Shown here: positions 19,831 to 27,491 of the stretch, piece by piece | How the letters are laid out: every line of letters starts with the position of its first letter | How positions within the stretch are numbered: position 1 is the stretch's first letter | DNA from: Chara braunii | Taxonomy: Eukaryota; Streptophyta; Charophyceae; Charales; Characeae | Length of the DNA: 27,586 nt | Assembly: GCA_003427395.1 (NCBI GenBank) | Contig: BFEA01000591.1 | Coordinates: 227,220-254,805, forward strand | Direction of reading: 5' to 3' | Made by a program: the position numbers and the translations under genes | The notes under the pieces: model-generated | Seen by the model: only the letters and a program-made list of their open reading frames with translations | The model's database searches: none | What the model was told of the DNA's origin: nothing

Positions 19831-21000
19831 CTAGTTCCCTATAACTTCGTCGTTGTCCTCGTCTTCAAATCCCTCTCCCTCTCCGTCGGCCGCGTTCTCA
19901 TCGTCATCATCCTCGTCGGTTGGATCATCGTCATCTTCTTTAGTGTTGTTGACCAGTTTTGTATACTGGTCTGTATCGTGTTTCACTAGTTCCCATGCTC
20001 CCTTGTCCTTCCTTTCGCACCGCGCGTTCCTGCTCTTACACAAGGCTTTGATCTCCTTGTACGTCTTGGTCATGTAGTAATCCAACCTGCACCGCATATA
20101 TTCCAACACCTCACTTTGCATCTCAGCTGCTCTTCCTTTATCCTTCTTCGCTTCATCGCTCGCAACGGGTTCATCCGCTCCTTTCCCGCTACTCGTATCT
20201 TCGACTGTTGTTTCACTTCTGGCACAACCCTTGCTAGTCGCGCTTTGGTTCAGCCCGGTCATTAGTGCCTGCAGCATTCCTTTAATTTCGTCTAGTTGCT
20301 TCACATCGGTCTTGTTAATCTCAAGCTTCTCATCCACGTGTGAGTTTTCTCTCGTCTTGTCCCGACGGGAGTCTTCATCGTCCGAGATATTAATGCGAAG
20401 TGGCCTCATCTTCATCTTTCCGCTTGCGTTCTTCGATCGTGATTTCGATCTCGATCTAGAGATCACTAGTGATCCAAAGTCCCTTTTTCTCTTCTCATTT
20501 CTCCCTCCGTTCGTGGTCGGTTCCTCCTTCACCTTCTTCTTCCCCTTTTTGTCCAGAGCCACTGTCGTCTTCCTGTCCACATCCTCCAGCTTGTTGGCGA
20601 TCTTCTTCAAGGAAAGGAGCCACCGAATGTGCTGGCAATCCATGCCTTGATCCACTTTTCGTCCAGAGCCACCGAATGTGTTGGCAATCCATGCCTTGAT
20701 CCGAGTCTCACTGTCACTCACGTCGTCTCTTCCTTTCGCCTTCTTGCCGACTCCTCTAGATGACGCAGCAATGCTCAATTCTCCATGCAAAGATTTTTTT
20801 GAGTCTTCAGCAAGGTCTCTCGTTTTCCACTTCTCTATCAGGTCCAAGTGCTCTTTTGTGAACCATGCTCTCTGCCCTGGTCCAGGAAAGGAGTTCGCAC
20901 TCGGTCGCCGCTGTTCGTAATTCCACAATGGAGGAGGCGGTGGTGCTGGCTGCTACCATCCATATGGAAAGTAGGTCGGAGGCCCGGGTGGGAGCTGCAT
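19831..21000 (-). pseudogene. ORF1-like protein upstream of the PLE, one in-frame stop
   Basis: The frame starts at ATG 21000 (MQLPPGPPTYFPYGW), meets a TAG at 20953-20955, then stays open for 374 codons to 19831. After the TAG come a Pro run (QPAPPPPPLWNYEQRR), a conserved-looking block GPGQRAWFTKEHLDLIEKWK, a block ETRIKAWIANTFG ... LKKIANKLEDVDRK, a basic SR-type region (RSRSKSRSKNAS), a Lys-rich helix and a strongly acidic tail ending DEVIGN. I recall similar multi-copy hypothetical proteins in Chara braunii predictions. No enzymatic motif is visible. Position and strand just upstream of the GIY-YIG/RT gene suggest a nucleic-acid-binding, Gag-like ORF1, but that is inference. A small duplication adds 18 residues in the middle. 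Confidence 0.6.
20617..20702 (-). repeat. 37-bp duplication inside ORF1
   Basis: 20617-20653 and 20666-20702 match except for one base, with an offset of 49 bp. Read in the ORF1 frame the copies give KAWIANTFGGS and, in a shifted frame, DQGMDCQHIRWL. Confidence 0.9.
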
Positions 21001-21016
21001 ATTCGGTTGCACGGCC

Positions 21017-21094
21017 AACATCTACAATAGATCCAGTACGTTTGACAATATCTCCTTCTTTAATGACAATGTCACTACCAAAAACCACAATTCC
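21017..21094 (-). pseudogene. atp1: Fragment resembling mitochondrial ATP synthase alpha subunit (atp1)
   Basis: The minus strand translates to GIVVFGSDIVIKEGDIVKRT followed by GSIVDV. This is 26 consecutive residues close to the conserved N-terminal beta-barrel of mitochondrial F1-ATPase alpha (G-I-V-x-F-G-S-D-x-x-I-K-E-G-D-x-V-K-R-T-G). The bacterial-like chloroplast atpA differs here, so the source is mitochondrial-type. The match stops abruptly on both sides and no other part of the gene is present. It is in a different frame from ORF1. Most likely it is a short nuclear insertion of mitochondrial DNA (NUMT) or filler captured at a junction. Confidence 0.65.
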
Positions 21095-21102
21095 CTTTCG
21101 TC

Positions 21103-22263
21103 TTCTCGCCAGCTAAGATCATTTCATGCCTCAATCCTCAAGATAAAAAAGACGAACTCATTTTTGTGGCACGAATAAAGGAATCATCCCAAACCCAAAA
21201 AGTCCACATCTCTGGCCTCAAACTCCTGCTACCTCCACCTCCACCTCCACCCGCCTCCCCCTCGCCTCATGTACTCCAACCCATCTTCATACCTCTGAGT
21301 CACCAGTTGTCAATACTCCAACACTCTTCTTCCTCTTCCTCTGCACCAGACTTGATGACACTTATTGATCAACTCCGAACCCAGCTCATCCAAAAATCTG
21401 AATCCGGTCACAATGAGATTCTCCGAAGAGAGGAGGAGAATCAAACCCTTAACGAACTCTATTCCAACATAACCTCCGATATGCACAAAATCTCCCAGAA
21501 GATCTTTCCTAAGTCCCCCTCCTCATTCTACGAGCTCAAAGCATGCATAATGTCTTCTTCAGCCTGTGCTATCTTTGGCAAATCTTATCCCTCATTAGAT
21601 TCAAAGTTGTCAACCTTAACTACTCTTGTTACCCGTATGGAAAGACCTTTGCCCTCGACTTTGTGTCCCGTGTCGCCCCTATAGCCAAGGATTCCATGCA
21701 AAAACGCATTCTCAAGGAGCAAAGATTCTACTAAGCAAGGTTGCTAGAGAAGGAATGTAGCAGGCACTACCACTCATTGAAGCGGGATTCAACTACTGCC
21801 TCAATCAAGCTCGCCAGATGGAAGTCAGGTAAGCACGGGTTGTGCCCGATGACTTTATCTACTCGCCCTGCACTGACTAAAAAAGTCCATGCCATTTGCG
21901 TTAAGGGCATTCTCACTTATCTTCCTTTCACTTTGCAGTGCAAATCGGAAAGATTCTGAAGGCAAATCCACATACCAAAAGAAGGGCGATCACTTCAAAT
22001 CTGAAGACAAGCGTTCCACCTCTGGCAAGCATCAAGACGAAGACTACAAGGGTTATGACTACAACAGAGCAACAAAAAAGTTTAAATTCAATACCAGCAG
22101 CTCAAAGGCAGTCTCTGACAACAAAGATGACTTCAATGAAGTGCTTGCCCCCCCTTCACCATACCTCCAGTCCTTCAGATTCTTCAAAATCTTTCCAAAC
22201 TTTTATCAATCACTGACCTTCGCAAACCATTTTTTGCGCTTCAAGAACCTTCCTCTTGGCTAA
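21103..22263 (+). pseudogene. Gag-like region of the Kangaroo/DIRS-like element, broken
   Basis: The frame is open from about 21103 (FSPAKIISCLNPQDKKDE) to 21684. It contains a Pro run (LLPPPPPPPASPSP), a Ser-rich stretch, a likely helical segment (HNEILRREEENQTLNELY) and FGKSYPSLDSKLSTLTTL. After stops, 21889-22263 carries a very polar, Lys/Asp/Ser-rich part (STYQKKGDHFKSEDKRSTS, NRATKKFKFNTSSS) and the run FFKIFPNFYQSLTFANHF. I recognise no domain. Composition and position before RT/RNase H on the same strand suggest the gag-like ORF of a DIRS-order element. It would package the element's RNA, but no direct motif shows this. Confidence 0.5.
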
Positions 22264-22339
22264 GGTCACCTGACCACTTCTTCGCAGCATCCACCACATC
22301 CTCCTCCAACTAGAATTTCCTTCTTTCCTCTTCCTCCAG

Positions 22340-23397
22340 ATATTTCTCTCACTCATTTTTGCAATGGATCAAGTACGGCATCAGACTCAACTTTGTAGGC
22401 ACTAATCACATTCCCTCCCTTTCAAAAGTTTTTCTCCCCGCCCCCCTCTTTTTATCTTCCCTTTACAACTCTATCTCACCTGCAAATTGAGGCTCGATCA
22501 TGATCTCCGCTTCTAATGACCTTCTCCTTGACTTAATTTGGTGGTTTCACCACCTCCCTTCTCTCCCAGGATGCCCTTGGACAATCACGGAAACCACTCT
22601 ACTTATCGCAATAGATGTATCATCCACGCAAATTGCAGCAATAATCAGAACTCTCAATAACGAAATCATCTTCAACGAATGTCTTCCCCACTCTCTTCTT
22701 GACTCCTCCACCACACACCGGGAATTGTTTGCAGTTCTGAAAATCTGCATCTTCCTCTTTAAAAATCATAAGAACCTCTTATTATTCACATCATACTTCA
22801 CATAGACAGTTAGACCGCCTCCTTTCTCCTTGCTAACATGCGTTCCTCTTATCTACTATTCAATCTTTGGCTCCGAGATATCGCATCAATACTCATTATC
22901 TACGACACTCTTCTCAACCTTATTTGGATTCCGCGTGAATTTAACCAATACGCGGATCACGTTTCTAAAACAGAGGATAATTCCGATTGGGGCATCTCCT
23001 CACATGTCCTCAAGACTATCTTCAATATTTTGGATGTTCTGGCTATTGACCTCTTCGCTTCCGACTATCATAACGTCTCTCTATATTTATATCATGAACT
23101 TGGTCAAGTCTTGCACTCTACATAGAAGCTCTCTCTCTAGATCGGAAAATACTATCAAGAGAACCTTATAGCTGGATCTTTTCTCCTGCATCCCTTGTAA
23201 ACGTCATCATCTTCCGCGCAATACTCTCCCCTGTCTTTTACCTCCTCATAGCTTCTGACTCCCCCAAACCAACTTGGTTCCTAAAACTTCTGCGATTAGA
23301 AATACTTTGGTCTTTCAAGATTCCCTTATCTCCACTTCCTGCATACCTAGCTCGAGAGTACATCCCTCCTGTTCCAACCCAACAACTTTTGGCCTAA
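22340..23397 (+). pseudogene. RT remnant and RNase H of the DIRS/Kangaroo-like element, broken
   Basis: A short piece, QWIKYGIRLNFVGTNHIPSL (about 22362-22421), resembles the start of DIRS-type RT. The palm with its YxDD box is missing. RNase H follows from 22498: LLLDLIWWFHHLPSLPGCPW, IAIDVSSTQIAAII (first Asp) and STTHRELFAVL (Glu). The third Asp position reads FTSYFT instead of a TD motif. After a frameshift come WIPREFNQYADHVSK (last Asp) and the diagnostic AIDLFASDYHN (22838-23125). A second frameshift leads into YSWIFSPASLVNVIIF ... PTWFLKLL, ending at TAA 23395-23397. The order and the DLFAS signature identify RNase H of DIRS-order elements. Two frameshifts and the RT deletion show it is inactive. 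Confidence 0.8.
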
Positions 23398-23437
23398 AAG
23401 CATTCCTATTTGAAACCTAACTTTCACATTTCCTCTT

Positions 23438-24345
23438 TCACCCTCCTTTCATGCCATATCCATATCGCATGAATGTTCCGACACTTTTCCAAGTTCCCTG
23501 CGCATCATCTCTCCCAAATTTCACCCCTCTTCGATACCATCCTGAACTCCGTCTATTCGAACATTGTGACATGTCTCTCCTTCATACACCCCTCCCTCCC
23601 CAAACCACTTCTCAATCCTTTTATTGAAACCACTCTCTCCCAGCAGACCACCACCACGGCGGCCCCGAAATAAATAACCAACTCTGATATCCTGCCCTAT
23701 CCGATCATTTGCAACCACTAATTCACTTAGAATTCCCAAAAATGTTTCTTCTCCCTTTGCGGTTCCCTCAATCTGATCAAGAATCTTCCACACTGACGAT
23801 CCGTCTTTGTTTAACCAGGCCTTACTGTCCTCTCCCCAATATTAATCTCTGCATATTGCAAACGCAATCCCTCACCACATCACTGCCAACTCTCTCATAA
23901 ATACAAGAATATTGCATCATCTCTATATGCTTCAACTTCCATCATTCTCTTTCAGTGTCAGGATTTTATTTCTAATATAATTTGTAACAATCCTTAATTT
24001 ATCCCATTACAAAGGATGCGCTTATTTTTCGGTCACCCCTGTCTGTAATGCATACTCTCGATAAGTCTTTCGGAAGGACTTCACAGGTCCACTTTGACAA
24101 GGATCATCGCTCTCCTTTCCTAATAAACGAAAAATATTACTCAAGTAATTTATTGTTGCATCAACTGTTGATGGCGATACAATAGGTGTTCCCTCGCAAT
24201 CAGCTGTTCGGCAGCGACCTTCAACCTCAATTAACCACTGACTGCTTATGAAGGACAGAATATCTAGATCAATGCAGCTCATGCAATCCCGTCCAACTTT
24301 ATTCCTCTCCAACCACTCGTTCAACCCAAGTGACAATTTCCGCAT
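23438..24345 (-). pseudogene. Tyrosine recombinase of the Kangaroo/DIRS-like element, inverted, broken
   Basis: The N-terminal part (24345-24022) includes PSTVDATINYLSNIFRLLGK, a SAM-like core-binding helix pair, and SGPVKSFRKTYREYALQTGV. The catalytic half is spread over three frames. YRDDAIFLYL leads to a WQ-stop-CGEGLRL stretch, where the first catalytic Arg appears to be a TGA (23880-23882). Next come TKTDR (candidate Lys), then HNVR in ETCHNVRIDGVQDG (H-x-x-R at 23557-23568), and WKSVGTFMRYGYGMKGG with the nucleophile Tyr at 23462-23464, ending at TGA 23438. All parts of an R-K-HxxR-Y recombinase are thus traceable. It would integrate a circular DNA copy. It lies tail to tail with the RNase H frame, 40 bp apart. 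Stops and frameshifts make it non-functional. Confidence 0.8.
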
Positions 24346-24536
24346 CTCGTTACGCCATCATTGTCTGCAACCAAACTCATCTATAACATTGCTGCGCCAT
24401 TCTAATCCGCTTTTGTAGTCTCCTTCGTGCTCCTCTTCTGCCGCCAACTTCCATCGCTCATACGTTCGTTCCACCAGTCCCTACAAGACGACAATGTAAT
24501 TTGCGGGACGATGGAGGAGATGGGGTAACCCAGGAG
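24346..24536. other. Spacer between the recombinase start and B1
   Basis: This is the 191 bp upstream of the recombinase start on the minus strand and would hold its promoter. No TATA-like box or other motif is convincing. Confidence 0.4.
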
Positions 24537-24636
24537 GTGTGGGGGCTTGCGTCCCCCAACTCCATGACTCTCCTATTCAATCTGGCATTATCTTGGGTAT
24601 GCAATTTCTCCCTTTTATTTGGACAAGACCTGTGCA
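24537..24636 (+). repeat. Split direct repeat B1
   Basis: 100 bp, ungapped, 91% identical to 25228-25327 (9 differences). It ends GGACAAGACCTGTGCA directly before A2. Confidence 0.9.
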
Positions 24637-25175
24637 GCAATTGTCCTGCAACTAGACGCAGTTGCCTTTCCAACTTCTCAGTCACCATCTGCGCACACTA
24701 ACAGTTTTAGGTCATTCTCGATCCCCTCAGTCGCACGGTTTTTTTGCAGCCGTGGATCTCGGACATCTACGACATTTCTACGACATGCATTGGACACCCT
24801 CGATAGAATATGATCTTGACGGTTGAACTTCGAAATACCCAACCTATTTTGGCAAACTACGAGTAAGACCATAGACTCGGCAGTCGGACTTCAGAGGTTG
24901 CAGGCAGTTTGGTTCAGATTCGAGTGGGACCAAGGGACCTCGGAACTCACCCGGGGTGCATTTGGACGTCGTCGGCCCGGACAACACTGCTCTCACTGCC
25001 CGCAACTGTATAAGTGACAGGCAGCGCAGCAGTAGACGCAGGTTGCTGGACTTGTTCGATCTGCTGGATTTCCCGCGATCCTCCTTCCGCTGTGCGCTCT
25101 CCAGCAGCGCTCAGTGCATAAGCGAATCTGCAGGCAAACAGGTCACTTCATCAGCCGGTCTGAGGAGAGTCATTT
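24637..25175 (+). repeat. Split direct repeat A2
   Basis: Second copy of A1 (14501-15038). It is followed by a perfect 9-bp-stem hairpin (CTTCGCCAATTTTGGCGAAG, 25179-25198) that A1 lacks, consistent with a deletion in A1. Confidence 0.9.
24648..24665. promoter_or_regulatory. Candidate recombinase site in A2
   Basis: GCAACT-AGACGC-AGTTGC, 11 bp from the B1/A2 joint. It is the counterpart of the site in A1. Confidence 0.4.
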
Positions 25176-25227
25176 CTCCTTCGCCAATTTTGGCGAAGCG
25201 GTCCCACCCGCCCTCAATTTTCCCGCG

Positions 25228-25327
25228 GTGTGTGGGCCTGCGGGCCCCAACTCCCGGACTCTCCTATTCAATCTGGCATCATCTATGGTATGCAATTTCT
25301 CCCTTTTATTTGGACAAGACCTGTGCA
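25228..25327 (+). repeat. Split direct repeat B2, right end of the element
   Basis: Copy of B1 ending in the same CTGTGCA. After 25327 the sequence is unrelated to anything inside the element. Confidence 0.9.
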
Positions 25328-26496
25328 TGAATCCATGATTCATGTACTGTTTTGCCTTTTTTTTTTTTTTTTGGTTCCACCACCACTACCTTTTTATTTT
25401 TTTTTTTCAACTTCTTTGTTTGACGACCACTACCTTTCAGAGAGGCAGGCAAGTCGTAATAAACATAAACTTATTCCGCGTTCCTCAGAGGCTGGGGGAG
25501 GCCAGGCACCAGTGGACCAAAATGGCTGGCAGCGCCATATCGAAGAAACAAGACAAAAACAGTTGCGCTGGCGCTTCGTCAAAGCTTGACATGCAGTTCT
25601 TGTACTCCGTTTTGGTAAAAAGAGGATTGGAGGTAGTGGTGGTTTAATTGGAGGTAGTGGTGGTTTAGCCTTGCTGGAATAGCATATGGACTATTTGGGG
25701 AGAAAAAATAGAAATTTGCAGGTTGCTTTCATCGAGAACTGCTAAAGTTGCCTATTCGAAATGCTATAGGAGTGACTCAAGTCTCAGGAGCCGTTGCCCC
25801 CATTTTTTTCCCTTTTTTTGGGGGGGTGCGTCATTTCTAGGGCATGTCGTCCATGTGCAGGGGGCAATGCGAATCTTCTGTGTATCATTCCAACTGGAAT
25901 TAGGTCCCTCATGGCTTCAGCCTCGTGAGACCGCCGTCATTAAACCACTGGTACTTCCGAGGCACTGTTCTCCAGGGCTGGAGATGCCCTGCGCGCCAAA
26001 AAAAAAAAAAACGAACCGAGGCAGGCTCTTTTGGCTGGTGCAGCCATTCATTTTGCTCAGGCGGCCCGGCCCGGAAAGCGGCGGGCCACCGTGAGAAGGC
26101 GCAGTTGTAGGCTCATGAGCCTTGGAAGATAGCTTCGTCAACTTAGCCTCGTGTCAAACTGGTGGGTCAATGTCTGTAGACGTTGGCGGAGGTTTCTCTT
26201 GCACCTCCGCTCCGCTCGTCAATTCGTTGAATGTTTCTCTTAAATTTTGCAATCGTATAAACGTCTTTGTAACAATTTGCGGTCTTAACTTCCGATGCTC
26301 AACGGGCAGTTAAAGTCCCGCATAAGTGAGCGGGCTATACTACCGATGGGGGTCATGTGCTACTTGCAGCGAAGTGTGCGGTGATTGCCAGCGTCGGTGT
26401 GGTGTTGTGTGTGGTATGCGTTGAGTGTGGACACTACAGCCTTGCAGGGGTGGGGCGGATATCACGGCCGGTATGGTTCCACTTTTGAACACCGTG
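25328..26496. other. Gene-free stretch right of the split-repeat element
   Basis: T runs at about 25358-25370, a perfect 21-bp tandem pair at 25626-25667 (ATTGGAGGTAGTGGTGGTTTA twice), and A runs near 26000. ACCACCACTACC at 25379-25390 is the reverse complement of part of that 21-bp unit. No frame has a recognisable protein. Confidence 0.5.
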
Positions 26497-26735
26497 TCCT
26501 GGCTGTAGTGGTTACGATACTTGGCTCTTGAGGCCGAGGTCGCCGGTTCGAATTCGTGCGTGCACGGAGGAGGGCTGAGGCCCAGAGGTACTGATCCAAT
26601 GACAATGAGAATCCCAGTGCCATCGGAAGTTTCAGAACGCAAATTCTTTTGCACCAAAGCATTGATTCTTTTGCACTGGAGGAGGGTGGAGCATAGAATT
26701 CCGCACCTAATTCTTTTGCACCGGGGCAAGTTGAA
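26497..26735 (+). mobile_element. Probable tRNA-derived SINE
   Basis: An A-box-like TGGCTGTAGTGG (26500-26511) and a B-box GGTTCGAATTC (26545-26555) lie 33 bp apart, the normal spacing for an internal RNA polymerase III promoter. The sequence between them (GTTACGATACTTGGCTCTTG, AGGCCGAGG) resembles tRNA-Glu, but the T-stem does not pair fully and the anticodon region is altered, so it is not a working tRNA. The body downstream carries ATTCTTTTGCAC three times (about 26642, 26667, 26710). The right end is uncertain. Confidence 0.55.
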
Positions 26736-26847
26736 CTGGTCCTAATATCAGTATGACCCATGGAACGACAGATACTAGGCACTATAGCTCAAAGACCCCA
26801 TTCTTAGTCTCTTTTGTGGGATAATTTCAGTAGAGTCACAAAAAGGA

Positions 26848-26991
26848 GTTATAATTGCACTATAGGGCAAGAAACAGTTTGCAAATGCACTTTGGTCACC
26901 CTACCTGGCCACAAAGCTGGCCAGTATACATTGCCCAAACTCAGGGAACTGCAATTTGAAACTGTATCTTGGGCTATAGTGCAATTGTAAC
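26848..26991. mobile_element. Foldback/MITE-like element, 144 bp, about 33-bp terminal inverted repeats
   Basis: The left arm (26848-26880) and right arm (26959-26991) are inverted copies with 29 of 33 positions matching (GTTA-AATTGCACTATAG at the ends). Pairing continues weakly outside the arms. An inner perfect stem, CTGGCCA-caaagc-TGGCCAG (26905-26924), forms the tip. There is no coding capacity. It could be a MITE or a hairpin RNA source. Confidence 0.65.
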
Positions 26992-27453
26992 TCGTTTGTG
27001 CGACAAGGGACAATGGCGTTGAGATACGGGGCCACTGAACTGACGGCTCGTAGGTAATTCGGCATTGAGGTATTGTATTCCCATGATTGATTTTCACTCA
27101 CAATCAAAATGATTAGAATAATTCTCATCATAATTTTGCCATAAATTATATAAACTTATAAAGTACATTCAAGAAAGAACTAATTAGCCTAAACGAGGCT
27201 ATATCCAATACAGGACATTTTGTTTTTTTCTTTTTTCTTTTTTTTTTCCAGAAAACTACACTATGTTCTTCTCTCAAATTCTTTTTTCGCCATATTTGGA
27301 TTTTGTCAGGTCAATTTTATCAAATTCATAATATGCAAAAGTGTTTGCTTAAAAAAAAAAAAAAAAAAAGAAAGTGTTTGCTGCAGCTACTGCCATGCAT
27401 CAAGAGCCCTTTTTTTTTTTTTTTTTAAAAAAATGCCGCTACCATTCTGGGGG
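26992..27453. other. AT-rich tail without a gene
   Basis: T and A runs at 27238-27248, 27351-27370 and 27409-27431; nothing else recognisable. Confidence 0.6.
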
Positions 27454-27491
27454 CTGTCTCTTATACACATCTAGATGTGTATAAGAGACAG
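27454..27491. other. Nextera mate-pair junction adapter (assembly contamination)
   Basis: CTGTCTCTTATACACATCT is followed directly by its reverse complement AGATGTGTATAAGAGACAG. This is the Tn5 mosaic end in both orientations and forms the 38-bp junction adapter of Nextera mate-pair libraries. It is not genomic sequence. Confidence 0.98.

Larger units (their letters stand above)
15920..21000 (-). mobile_element. Penelope-like retroelement with N-terminal GIY-YIG, nested, degenerate
   Basis: Reading the minus strand from 21000: an ORF1-like protein (21000-19831), a GIY-YIG domain (19710-19468), a linker with a Cys/His cluster, RT motifs (about 18300-17100), and a tandem-repeat tail (16735-16255). 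Canonical Penelope elements have the GIY-YIG after the RT. The order here matches the permuted N-terminal GIY-YIG group described from algae and invertebrates (Chlamys and Naiad types). Both edges are approximate, and no target-site duplication was found. The element lies between two parts of the Kangaroo-like element and in the opposite orientation to its gag/RT, so insertion into it is the simplest reading. Confidence 0.7.
14501..25327 (+). mobile_element. Kangaroo/DIRS-like tyrosine-recombinase retrotransposon, carrying a nested element
   Basis: The termini form split direct repeats: A1 (14501-15038) at the left, then B1-A2-B2 (24537-25327) at the right. The B1-A2 joint (CTGTGCA|GCAATTG) is what joining the right end of B2 to the left end of A1 would give, as expected if the element passes through a circle and is inserted by a tyrosine recombinase. 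Inside are a plus-strand gag-like region, an RT remnant and RNase H ending in the DLFAS motif seen in DIRS-type elements. A minus-strand tyrosine recombinase converges on them. From memory, PAT, Ngaro and Kangaroo elements have A1-B1A2B2 repeats, and Volvox Kangaroo has its recombinase inverted. Removing the apparent nested insert (about 15.9-21.0 kb) leaves about 5.7 kb. A1 and A2 are about 90% identical, so the insertion is old. Confidence 0.8.

Noticed and set aside
23900-24345. Recombinase as an independent Crypton-type DNA transposon
   Set aside because: It lies inside the split repeats, abuts the RNase H frame by 40 bp and has no separate ends, so one Kangaroo-like element explains it better.
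25379-25643. Terminal inverted repeats of a MITE (ACCACCACTACC and GGTAGTGGTGGT)
   Set aside because: Only 12 bp, low complexity, and the right arm is part of a local 21-bp tandem duplication; no extended pairing or target duplication.
26497-26570. Functional tRNA gene
   Set aside because: T-stem pairs are broken, position 33 is not T and the acceptor stem does not close; better explained as a SINE head.
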